From contig JBAYRL010000004.1 in NCBI GenBank assembly GCA_041676705.1, positions 183,415 to 247,414 of the forward strand: a stretch of 64,000 nt of DNA, written 5' to 3'. A program made the position numbers and the translations under genes. The stretch is from Acidimicrobiia bacterium (GTDB taxonomy: Bacteria; Actinomycetota; Acidimicrobiia; Acidimicrobiales; SKKL01). Position 1 is the first letter of the stretch; every line of letters starts with the position of its first letter. Below the pieces are notes generated by a model. It saw only the letters and a list, made by a program, of their open reading frames with translations. It did not search any database and was not told the DNA's origin. Shown here piece by piece: positions 7,572 through 15,138 of this stretch.

Positions 7572-8470
7572 TCGAACCCCGGCATGGCTTCTAACTCAAG
7601 AATGCGGAGCAACCGCTCAGCGTAACCACTTTTTGCTAAATCACCGCTAAAAGCTTCGCTGTTAGCCAGACGTTCCAGCTGATCGATACCAATAAAGCCC
7701 TCGCGATAAGCAGCCGTTTCAGGCGAGCCGATTAGCAAACCCTTACGTCGTTCTTGACCAGCCACCCAGTTTTGGGCATCCAACAACGCATCGAAACTAC
7801 CCACGTCGAACCAGTCGGTAGCAAAGGGCAGCCGCACCACCTCAAGATTGCCCTCATTCAGATATTGCTGATTCAAATCAGTGATCTCTATTTCACCGCG
7901 GGCACTAGGTTCAAGGCCTTTCGCCCGCTCAACCACGGAATTGTCGTAGAAATATAGGCCAGGCACCATGAAGTTAGAAGGCGGCACCACCGGCTTTTCT
8001 ACTATCGAGGTCACTTCCCCATCGCCATCGAACACCAGCACGCCGTAGTGGCTTGGGTCGGGCACCCACAGGCCAAATACCAACGCACCAGATGGGTTGG
8101 TGAAACGTTGCAGCTGTTCACCAAGACCCCAGCCATAGAAAATGTTATCGCCCAGAATGAGGGCTACTTTTTCGTTGCCGATGAAACTTTCGCCCAACAC
8201 AAAGGCATCGGCTAAACCACGGGGTTCGCTTTGAGTGGCATAGCTAAACTCGCAGCCCCATTGTGAGCCATCACCCAGAAGGTTTATGTACTTGTCACCC
8301 TCAGCCGGGGTATTAATTATGAGGATTTCATTTATTCTGGCGTGAATAAGAGTAGAGAGCGGATAGTAAATTAAAGGCTTATTGTAAACATGCATTAGCT
8401 GTTTAGAAGTAGCGCGACTAGCGGGCCCCAGGCGGGTAGCGTGGCCACCCGCTAACACAATGCCTTTCAT
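7568..8470 (-). CDS. rmlA: Glucose-1-phosphate thymidylyltransferase
   Basis: This 300-residue nucleotidyltransferase makes dTDP-glucose from dTTP and glucose-1-phosphate, the first step to dTDP-L-rhamnose. The N-terminal KGIVLAGGHATRLGPASRAT is the nucleotide-binding loop, KQLMHVYNKPLIYYPLSTL follows, and GDNIFYGWG holds the metal-binding Asp. EKPVVPPSNFMVPGLYFYD and FATDWFDVGSFDALLDA are also typical. Length matches the short RmlA type. It is the first gene of the rmlA-rmlB pair. The spacer of about 100 bp separating it from the flippase could hold a promoter, but I see none clearly. Confidence 0.94.
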   Translation of the reverse strand: MKGIVLAGGHATRLGPASRATSKQLMHVYNKPLIYYPLSTLIHARINEILIINTPAEGDKYINLLGDGSQWGCEFSYATQSEPRGLADAFVLGESFIGNEKVALILGDNIFYGWGLGEQLQRFTNPSGALVFGLWVPDPSHYGVLVFDGDGEVTSIVEKPVVPPSNFMVPGLYFYDNSVVERAKGLEPSARGEIEITDLNQQYLNEGNLEVVRLPFATDWFDVGSFDALLDAQNWVAGQERRKGLLIGSPETAAYREGFIGIDQLERLANSEAFSGDLAKSGYAERLLRILELEAMPGFE

Positions 8471-8569
8471 ACACCCTCCTAAACCAATCTCAATCTACAA
8501 TCCTAAATAAATCAAGTGGAATTAACAGCACTAATCAACGCTTCTAAAATGCACCGTCAAGGTCGTCGG

Positions 8570-9916
8570 CTAGGAAATTAGCGGAGTGGGGGTTACTCGT
8601 CGAGCTTCACGTAGCGCCACACCCAACATGGCGGCTAAGGCCACGCTTACCACCAAAGTTCCGAGCACCAAACCAAGCTCGACCCGCAAGTATAGGTCGC
8701 TACCCAGCGCCACGATCGCTAAAAACGTGGCCACTCCGAAACCCCACGCCACCGCCAAAGCATTCTGAGAACCAAGGGCGATTAACGCCTGACCCAACGC
8801 CACCGCAGCCATAAAAGCGGCACTGGAAATCGCCAACAACCCCAAGTCACGATTCGACAACGTGAAATCAGCTCCGAAAAGTAGGCTAACCGCCCACGGC
8901 CCCACCAAGAACGCGGCCACTGAAGCCACGCCGCCAATTAGGCCCACCACGCTCATTAGCCGAGCTAAAGCCGAACGGAACTCAGCCCATTGTGCACCAG
9001 CGGCCAGCAACGACAAACGTGGTAGGAGTGAGGCTTGCACCGCCTGAAACAAAAACAACGGCACCCGAGCAATGACTAATCCTGCCAAGAAACGCCCGGC
9101 TTCTTCCGATTCACCTTCACCGGCCAAAAGCCCCATCGCGATAGGCCCCGCATTCATCAACCCAGCGGTAAAGAGCGAAGCCACCAGCAAAACCCCAAGC
9201 GACGCCGTGACCTCGCCACGATCACTGGGCGGACCCTCAAGCAACAATGCCCGTGGACGAACCAAAGCCGCCGCCACCGCCAAGAACGGGATAAGCCCCA
9301 ACGCCAATCCATAAGGTCCAGCTTGGTGTACCCCAACCAAGAAAAACGCTAGGGCAATCGCAATCCGGCTGAAGCCTTCAACCCCGAAATATATGGAATA
9401 GTCAACGAAATAGCCATGCCCCGATAACAAGCCCCTCACCACGTGGGCGAGGGCATAACCGACCAGGATCAACAAGAACCCGACCATCAACATGACCTGA
9501 TGATCGAAAATTAGCCGTTGGCTAACCGGCCAACTAGCCAGCGTTAACACCACGACCACCGCCACCAAAGCAGCACCGATATAAGCGGCTTGGCGCACAA
9601 CCGGGGCGGCGCCGGTGTTGTTGGCCCGCCGGGCCGCCACCGTACGGCTGATTTCTTGTTCGAGGGGCAAGAACAAACCTGGCGCCACCGCGAAGGAAAG
9701 TGCCCACATTACCGACAGCGGTGCAAAGGCTTCGGTTCCTAAACCACGTCCGGCCAGAGACAGAAACAGGTAAGCCCCTAAGCCGTTGGCAATAAGGCCC
9801 AAGCCGATGGCGGCGGTACCTTCGGGCAAGGCACCAAAAAGCTTGCCACCAGCGGTGGCTGCACCACCCGCACGAGCGCCAAGAAGCCGGTTACCCACGG
9901 CAACCGGCTTCTTCAC
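8570..9916 (-). CDS. Polysaccharide/oligosaccharide flippase-like membrane protein
   Basis: The 448-residue protein is hydrophobic throughout, with about 12 predicted membrane segments (for example AALVAVVVVLTLASWPV and LVLGTLVVSVALAAMLGVAL). The motif FAPLSVMWALSFAVAPGLFLPLEQEISR near the start is typical of MOP-superfamily polysaccharide exporters. It likely moves a lipid-linked oligosaccharide, perhaps rhamnose-containing, across the membrane. It lies upstream of rmlA in the same direction, next to the other surface-glycan genes. No substrate can be named. Confidence 0.75.
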   Translation of the reverse strand: MKKPVAVGNRLLGARAGGAATAGGKLFGALPEGTAAIGLGLIANGLGAYLFLSLAGRGLGTEAFAPLSVMWALSFAVAPGLFLPLEQEISRTVAARRANNTGAAPVVRQAAYIGAALVAVVVVLTLASWPVSQRLIFDHQVMLMVGFLLILVGYALAHVVRGLLSGHGYFVDYSIYFGVEGFSRIAIALAFFLVGVHQAGPYGLALGLIPFLAVAAALVRPRALLLEGPPSDRGEVTASLGVLLVASLFTAGLMNAGPIAMGLLAGEGESEEAGRFLAGLVIARVPLFLFQAVQASLLPRLSLLAAGAQWAEFRSALARLMSVVGLIGGVASVAAFLVGPWAVSLLFGADFTLSNRDLGLLAISSAAFMAAVALGQALIALGSQNALAVAWGFGVATFLAIVALGSDLYLRVELGLVLGTLVVSVALAAMLGVALREARRVTPTPLIS

Positions 9917-10032
9917 AACTAACTATTGTTGGGCAACCACACCACCCAATTTGGCCGATGGCATCATGACCGCATGACCATCGGCTAAGGCCAAGCTTGA
10001 AACGAGCACGGCGTAAGTCGCGCCCCACCTGC

Positions 10033-11217
10033 TTATGCTGAGACGGCCTCGAGCACGGGGTGCGGGGTGCAGTACTCGTCGTACTCGGCGATGGTGAGCG
10101 TCTCGGGGTCGATAGAGCATGCCGGGCAGTTGGGATCGCGGCGGATCTTGAAAGTGTGGAATGAGGTTTCAAGGGAGTCGTAGGTGAGAAGTCGGCCAGC
10201 CAAAGTATCGCCCAGACCGAGGATTAGCTTGATAGCCTCAATCGACTGGAGACACCCGACGATACCCGGCAACACGCCCAACACTCCAGCTTCTGCACAA
10301 GACGGCGCCAACTCTGCTGGCGGCGGAACTGGCAACATGCAGCGATAGCAAGGCCCATCGTGTGGAGAAAACACGGTGACCTGGCCTTCGAAACGGAAAA
10401 TCGAGCCGTGCACCACCGGAATGCCAACCTTCAGCGCGGCGTCGTTCAACAAATAACGAACCGGAAAATTGTCGGCCCCGTCGATCACCAAATCGTAACC
10501 AGAGAGAATATCGACCACGTTGTCGGCACCAAGGCGCACATCGTGGGTAATAACATTGACTTCCGGGTTCAGCAGGTTGATACCTTCCTTAGCTGAATCA
10601 ACCTTGCGCATGCCCAAGCGGTCCATGTTGTGAATAATTTGGCGCTGCAGGTTCGACTGGTCGACAACATCCATGTCGACAATGCCAATTGTTCCCACCC
10701 CAGCGGCGGCCAGGTAAAGGGCCGCTGGTGAACCCAAACCACCTGCACCTAGCAACAACACCTTGGCGTCCATAAGCTTCAGCTGGCCTTCAACCCCAAC
10801 TTCGGGCAAGAGAAGGTGCCGTTGATAATGGTTGCGCTGTTGCGGGGTCAGCACCCGTGGCGTTACCCAATCGCGGCCTTCATCTTTCCAACGGTTGAAG
10901 CCACCGATCACCGAAACCACATCGGAATAGCCGAGCTCTTGCAAAGTCTTGGCGGCAAAAGCCGACCGAGTGCCACCAGCACAATAAATAATGACAGGCA
11001 CTTCTTTGTCGGTAATGACGTTTTCTACGGTGCTTTCCAGGTGTCCCCGAGCAATGTGCACAGCGTTTGGAATGGCACCTTGTTCGTACTCGTCGGGCTC
11101 GCGCACATCGAGCATGACAGCGCCTGGCAAGCCGGAAAACTCGGCCGCTTGAGCTGTGTCGATCTCGCGAACCTCTTCTTTAGTCTTGTTTAATAGCTCA
11201 CGAAACGTTGACACCAT
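10033..11217 (-). CDS. moeB: Rhodanese-MoeB/ThiF-like adenylyltransferase
   Basis: From the ATG at 11217 the product is 394 residues; an in-frame ATG at 11259 would add 14 that lie outside the domains. The N-terminus is a rhodanese domain (about 15-110) with MLDVREPDEY and the active loop IIYCAGGTRS carrying the persulfide cysteine. The C-terminal two thirds are an E1-like adenylyltransferase with HYQRHLLLPEVG, the ATP loop LLLGAGGLGSPAALYLAAAG, and zinc pairs CYRC and CPAC. The enzyme would adenylate the C-terminal Gly of a small sulfur carrier (MoaD- or CysO-like) and pass sulfur to it. In MoeZ and MOCS3 the rhodanese domain is at the C-terminus, so the order here is reversed. The carrier protein is not in the window. 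Confidence 0.88.
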   Translation of the reverse strand: MVSTFRELLNKTKEEVREIDTAQAAEFSGLPGAVMLDVREPDEYEQGAIPNAVHIARGHLESTVENVITDKEVPVIIYCAGGTRSAFAAKTLQELGYSDVVSVIGGFNRWKDEGRDWVTPRVLTPQQRNHYQRHLLLPEVGVEGQLKLMDAKVLLLGAGGLGSPAALYLAAAGVGTIGIVDMDVVDQSNLQRQIIHNMDRLGMRKVDSAKEGINLLNPEVNVITHDVRLGADNVVDILSGYDLVIDGADNFPVRYLLNDAALKVGIPVVHGSIFRFEGQVTVFSPHDGPCYRCMLPVPPPAELAPSCAEAGVLGVLPGIVGCLQSIEAIKLILGLGDTLAGRLLTYDSLETSFHTFKIRRDPNCPACSIDPETLTIAEYDEYCTPHPVLEAVSA

Positions 11218-11332
11218 TACTCCCAAAGCATTCAGAATTCGTTGCAAAAACCAAACCACATGGCCAACTTGCCACCACTGGCTTGGTCGCTGCCGTTAAA
11301 TCCTAGCGATTCAGTCGGGATTAACAAACTAG

Positions 11333-12160
11333 TTAAGCTAAAAGCGTTACCAGCTGGGGCAAGACCGTTGAAATAGGCTGGCGCACCACAGCATCGGCAA
11401 TATGGTCAAAGGCTGTTTCTTCACCGTTCACCACCACCAACTTGGCGCCCGAAGCCACCGCTAAAGGGGCCATTTCATTAATTGGAAACACGGTGAGGGT
11501 GGTGCCCACCGCCAAGAGCAAGTCGCAGCGTTCCGCAGCTAGCTCGGCACGCATAAGCGACTCGGGCTCAAGGGATTGACCAAAACTAATCGTGGCCGAT
11601 TTAATAATGCCGCCACATAGGTAACAGGCCAGGTCCTCCTCACCGTTGCGCACCCGCTCAATTGCTGATTCCATGCTCATTCGGTCACCGCACGACATGC
11701 ACACCGCTTCACGGATTGTGCCGTGCACTTCCACCACTTTTTCGGGACTGTGCCCGGCAGCCAAATGTAATCCATCGACGTTTTGAGTTACCAAGGTGTG
11801 CAGCCGACCCTGTTTTTCAAGCTCGACCAAAGCCCGATGACCAGCGTTGGGTTGTGGTTGAGGCTTCGTGTTCTGAACTCGGTTCCGCCAGGCGTTGCGT
11901 CGCATTTCGGGGTCGCTCATCCAATTCGCCAAATTGGCTTGCTTCTCAGCCGCCGGGTTCTTAGTCCACACACCCTGAGGACCACGGAAATCGGGAATAC
12001 CACTGTCGGTCGAGATTCCAGCACCACTTAACACAGCGATATTTTGGGCCGCCATAATCAGCTCGTGGGCCTCAACCACACTGGCCCGCTCGGCCATTTC
12101 ACCTGCGCTTCGGGCCAGGACGCCCTCGGAAGATTCTCGGTCGGAAAATTCATTCGACAT
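11333..12160 (-). CDS. cobB: NAD-dependent protein deacylase, Sir2 family
   Basis: This 275-residue sirtuin removes acyl groups from lysines using NAD. It contains the NAD-binding GAGISTDSGIPDFRGPQG, the catalytic TQNVDGLHLAAG and EVHGTI (general-base His), and a four-cysteine zinc site (CMSC and CYLC). The C-terminal AVGTTLTVFPINEMAPLA and VVNGEETAFDHIAD complete the fold. About 25 residues precede the domain, so a later start is possible. It reads in the same direction as moeB, but upstream of it and about 115 bp away. Targets such as acyl-CoA synthetases are known for the family; FadD at 57676 is one possible local target, which is speculation. Confidence 0.92.
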   Translation of the reverse strand: MSNEFSDRESSEGVLARSAGEMAERASVVEAHELIMAAQNIAVLSGAGISTDSGIPDFRGPQGVWTKNPAAEKQANLANWMSDPEMRRNAWRNRVQNTKPQPQPNAGHRALVELEKQGRLHTLVTQNVDGLHLAAGHSPEKVVEVHGTIREAVCMSCGDRMSMESAIERVRNGEEDLACYLCGGIIKSATISFGQSLEPESLMRAELAAERCDLLLAVGTTLTVFPINEMAPLAVASGAKLVVVNGEETAFDHIADAVVRQPISTVLPQLVTLLA

Positions 12161-12198
12161 AACTTCAGGCTACCTAACCGCCACCACCCACGACGACC

Positions 12199-12227
12199 TT
12201 GACACGCTAAAGATAATGAAAGATGAT
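12199..12227 (+). promoter_or_regulatory. Possible promoter for the hypothetical gene at 12279
   Basis: TTGACA at 12199-12204 is followed after 17 bp by GATGAT (12222-12227). A better -10 match, GATAAT (12212-12217), is too close to that -35. The -35 is a perfect match; the -10 is weak. Confidence 0.35.
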
Positions 12228-12278
12228 GAAATAACTTGAAATAATGTTGGATAGAGACAACAAACGGAGTGTCACGAT

Positions 12279-12962
12279 ATGAGTGCACAAGCGCACACCT
12301 ACCCAACTTCCCCTTCTTATAAGCGCCCTATGGCCGATACTGCCGAGCAAGTGAGCGACGTATTGCGCAACGACGCCAGCGGCACCTTGGGTGAAGCGAG
12401 CCTGGTAATTCGCCCTTGGAGCGATCCGGTAATCGACGAACTAGGTTTCGATATTCGCTCGCATTACGTCGAACAATACTGGCTTGGCATCCTCGGCCCA
12501 TCCACCACGTTCTTGTTGCGAGCGATTGCCTTTCGCTTCGACGCCGAGCCCGAAGGCTTCAACCTACATCTGGCCGACACCGCCCGCTCATTAGGGCTAG
12601 GGCCACGGGCTGGCAAGCACTCACCGTTTGTGCGCGCCATCGACCGCTGCTGCCAGTTTGGTTTGGCTAGGCGACATTTGAATCAGCTCGACGTACGACG
12701 ACGGGTACCGCCCCTCACCCGTGGCCAAGTAAGCCGCCTACCCGAGGCTCTTCAAGATGGACACCAAGCCTGGCTCGATTCAACCCGGGTGACCACCATG
12801 GATGAGAAACAGGCCCAAGCTCGTCGATTAGCTTTGGGCCTGTTAGAACTCGGCACGCCAGCCGAAGAGGTGGAGGCCAACTTGTGGCAGTGGCAATATC
12901 ACCCCTCTATTGCTTATGAAGCGCTGCGCTGGGCCCAAGACCGCCTCGCGCTAGAGGTTTAG
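12279..12962 (+). CDS. Conserved hypothetical protein, actinobacterial type
   Basis: I do not recognise a named family. The 227-residue protein is soluble, with a flexible N-terminus of about 45 residues. A middle region rich in basic residues (LGLGPRAGKHSPFVRAIDRC and GLARRHLNQLDVRRRVPPLT) resembles a winged-helix or nucleic-acid-binding fold. The C-terminal part is helical. It stands alone, divergent from the sirtuin and convergent with leucyl aminopeptidase. A ggag ribosome site lies about 10 bp upstream of the ATG. Possible DNA or RNA binding is inferred only from basic content. Confidence 0.7.
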   Translation: MSAQAHTYPTSPSYKRPMADTAEQVSDVLRNDASGTLGEASLVIRPWSDPVIDELGFDIRSHYVEQYWLGILGPSTTFLLRAIAFRFDAEPEGFNLHLADTARSLGLGPRAGKHSPFVRAIDRCCQFGLARRHLNQLDVRRRVPPLTRGQVSRLPEALQDGHQAWLDSTRVTTMDEKQAQARRLALGLLELGTPAEEVEANLWQWQYHPSIAYEALRWAQDRLALEV

Positions 12963-12991
12963 CTAGAGGTTTACTAGGGCCGAATTGGCCA

Positions 12992-14506
12992 CTAGCTAGT
13001 AGGCCGCTCGAAATTAGCCAAGAGGTCGAGCACCAAACGGATACCAAAGCCGGTGCCGCCGGTGGTGTATTCGTGCGAGTCTTTCCCGGCCCAACCAGTA
13101 CCAGCAATATCTATATGGGCCCAAGGAATGCCCTCACCAACAAACTCTTGCAAGAACAATCCGGCGGTCAGGGTGCCTGCATCTCGGCCGCCGGAAATGT
13201 TTTTCAAATCGGCCACTGGAGTATCAAGCGAAGCCCGGTAATCGGCGGGCAACGGTAAACGCCACACCCGTTCCCCGGTACGTTTCGAAGCCGCTTCAAC
13301 CTGGCTAAGCCAGCTATCGTTGCGACCCATCAACCCCGCAATACCGGTGCCTAAAGCCACCACGCATGCCCCGGTCAACGTGGCCAAATCAACAATGGCA
13401 TCGGGCTCATCTTCACTGGCCATTACCAAAGCGTCGGCCAGCACCAAACGGCCTTCGGCATCGGTGTTTAGTACTTCCACCGTTTTACCGCCCCGCATGG
13501 TTAACACGTCGCCGGGGCGTGTGGCGTCGCCGCCGGTCATGTTGTCAGTTAGAGGGGTGTAACCAGTAACGGCTACCGAAGGGGCCACCGCAGAAATTGC
13601 GGCCATGGTGCCAAACACGGCGGCCGCGCCGCCCATGTCGCACTTCATAGTCATCATGCCTTCGCCGGTTTTGAGTGACAAACCGCCCGAGTCGAAAGTG
13701 ATGCCTTTGCCCACCAAGGCCACCTTGCCTTTGGCTTCGCCCTTGGGGGTGTAGCTAATTTTCACAAATCGCGGTTCTTGGGCCGAGCCGCGGTTAACGC
13801 CCATTAGCCCGCCTAGCTTCTCTTTCTCGATGGCCTTGGCGTCGAGCACAGTTACTTCCAGACCTTCACGCTTGGCCATCTCGGCTGCGGCTTCAGCCAG
13901 GGCGGTCGGGGTCATAGACCCACCAGGTTCGTTCACCAAATCACGAGCCCAGCACACCGCTTCGGCCACCGATTGGGCCACTTTAGTGGCGGCCTCAACC
14001 TTGGCCCGTTCGTCTTCCGCACCACTGTGAACCAAAGAAACAGTTTCGAGATTCGCCGTGGCGACCTCGGCCTTGTAAGCCCGATAACGATAGGAAGCGA
14101 GCGTGGCACCTTCCACCCAGGCCGCAGCCAGCGAGTCAAGCTCGCTACGACCAGCAAGGGTAGAAAAATCGACGGCAGCGGTTTTAAAACGCTTGGCAGT
14201 GCGGGCAAATGCAGCACCGGCACGACGAGCAGCCTGGCCATCAAGTTCCTCTAGCGTGCCCACACCAAGAGCCACTACCGGGACCCCATCGGGGCTTGCC
14301 AAAAGCACAGCTTCACCCGGTTTACCTTCAAAACCAGCACCAGCCAAAACTGAAGACACCGAGGCCTGATCGCCAGCACCCAATGCGGCGGCGGCTGGGT
14401 CTTTGGCCACCTCTGCGCTTAGCAGCACTGCTCGAACCTCAATCTCACTGGGGCGCGAGGCCACCACCGGGAATGCAATCGACATAGAAACAAACCTTTC
14501 TGCCAC
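12992..14506 (-). CDS. pepA: Leucyl aminopeptidase (M17 family)
   Basis: This 504-residue enzyme matches M17 leucyl aminopeptidases, which remove N-terminal residues with two metal ions. The C-terminal catalytic domain has VGKGITFDSGGLSLK (metal- and substrate-binding Lys and Asp), the family signature NTDAEGRLVLADAL, and DAIVDLATLTGACVVALG. The variable N-terminal domain occupies about the first 165 residues. Length is normal. It lies 14 bp upstream of the cobalamin adenosyltransferase stop-side neighbour and reads with it, so they may share a transcript. Its 3' end faces the hypothetical gene at 12279 across about 30 bp. Confidence 0.95.
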   Translation of the reverse strand: MAERFVSMSIAFPVVASRPSEIEVRAVLLSAEVAKDPAAAALGAGDQASVSSVLAGAGFEGKPGEAVLLASPDGVPVVALGVGTLEELDGQAARRAGAAFARTAKRFKTAAVDFSTLAGRSELDSLAAAWVEGATLASYRYRAYKAEVATANLETVSLVHSGAEDERAKVEAATKVAQSVAEAVCWARDLVNEPGGSMTPTALAEAAAEMAKREGLEVTVLDAKAIEKEKLGGLMGVNRGSAQEPRFVKISYTPKGEAKGKVALVGKGITFDSGGLSLKTGEGMMTMKCDMGGAAAVFGTMAAISAVAPSVAVTGYTPLTDNMTGGDATRPGDVLTMRGGKTVEVLNTDAEGRLVLADALVMASEDEPDAIVDLATLTGACVVALGTGIAGLMGRNDSWLSQVEAASKRTGERVWRLPLPADYRASLDTPVADLKNISGGRDAGTLTAGLFLQEFVGEGIPWAHIDIAGTGWAGKDSHEYTTGGTGFGIRLVLDLLANFERPTS

Positions 14507-14520
14507 GGTTAGGCCGGGGC

Positions 14521-15099
14521 TTAACTGCGTCGGCTAAAAACTGGCTTGCCTTCTTCGTGACGAGCCAAAATCCACAACACATCACTCAACCGATTCAAAT
14601 ACGGTAATACCCACGAAGGGTCGGCGTCGTGATCTTCACTCAGCGGCTCAATTTCCACCAGGCGCACCGCGCCACGCTCGGCACGACGAACCACAGTACG
14701 AGCCACATCTAGTGCTGCTGCCACCGGAGTACCGCCGGGCACCACAAATTCGGTCGGCATCTCGAAAGATTTTTGAGTGCGATCAATTAGGTGTTCTAGG
14801 GCCAGCACCATCTCTTCGGTAACAGCGGTAGAACCCGCCTTCAGTTTGTGGCGGTTACGACTAGCGGTTGAAACTTCACTCATCAACACATAAAGGTCAC
14901 GCTCAAGTTCGATGAGGGTTTGGTCGAGTTCGCCGCCGGGCTCACTAAGGGCGCGGGCCACACCCATAGCGGCCTGTGCTTCGTCGATAGCGCCAATAGC
15001 CTCGCCTCGTTCAGAGGCCTTGGCCATACGCCCACCAAAAAGCAGGCCCGTGGTGCCGTCGTCGCCTTTTTTGGTGTAGATCTTTGCAAAACCGGTCAC
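14521..15099 (-). CDS. cobO: Cob(I)alamin adenosyltransferase, PduO type
   Basis: From a GTG start at 15099 the protein is 192 residues, the usual length of PduO-type ATP:cob(I)alamin adenosyltransferases. A longer frame to 15213 would overlap the divergent metH gene and add sequence outside the family. Landmarks are IYTKKGDDGTTGLLFGG near the N-terminus (ATP-binding), and FVVPGGTPVAAALDVARTVVRRAER and VLPYLNRLSDVLWILAR towards the C-terminus. It makes adenosylcobalamin for mutases, and reads divergently from the B12-dependent methionine synthase. pepA follows in the same direction. The symbol denotes function; the family name is PduO rather than CobO/BtuR. Confidence 0.92.
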   Translation of the reverse strand: MTGFAKIYTKKGDDGTTGLLFGGRMAKASERGEAIGAIDEAQAAMGVARALSEPGGELDQTLIELERDLYVLMSEVSTASRNRHKLKAGSTAVTEEMVLALEHLIDRTQKSFEMPTEFVVPGGTPVAAALDVARTVVRRAERGAVRLVEIEPLSEDHDADPSWVLPYLNRLSDVLWILARHEEGKPVFSRRS

Positions 15100-15105
15100 A
15101 GCATC

Positions 15106-15134
15106 TGAGATTAACCGCTTTGCCGATAATCTCA
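15106..15134. promoter_or_regulatory. 8-bp dyad in the divergent adenosyltransferase-metH intergenic region
   Basis: tgagatta (15106-15113) pairs with taatctca (15127-15134) across 13 bp, in an intergenic space of only 39 bp. The right half overlaps GATAAT (15125-15130), a plausible -10 box for metH about 9 nt from its ATG. A single regulator binding the dyad could control both B12 genes. There is no room for a cobalamin riboswitch. Confidence 0.4.
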
Positions 15135-15138
15135 ACGC

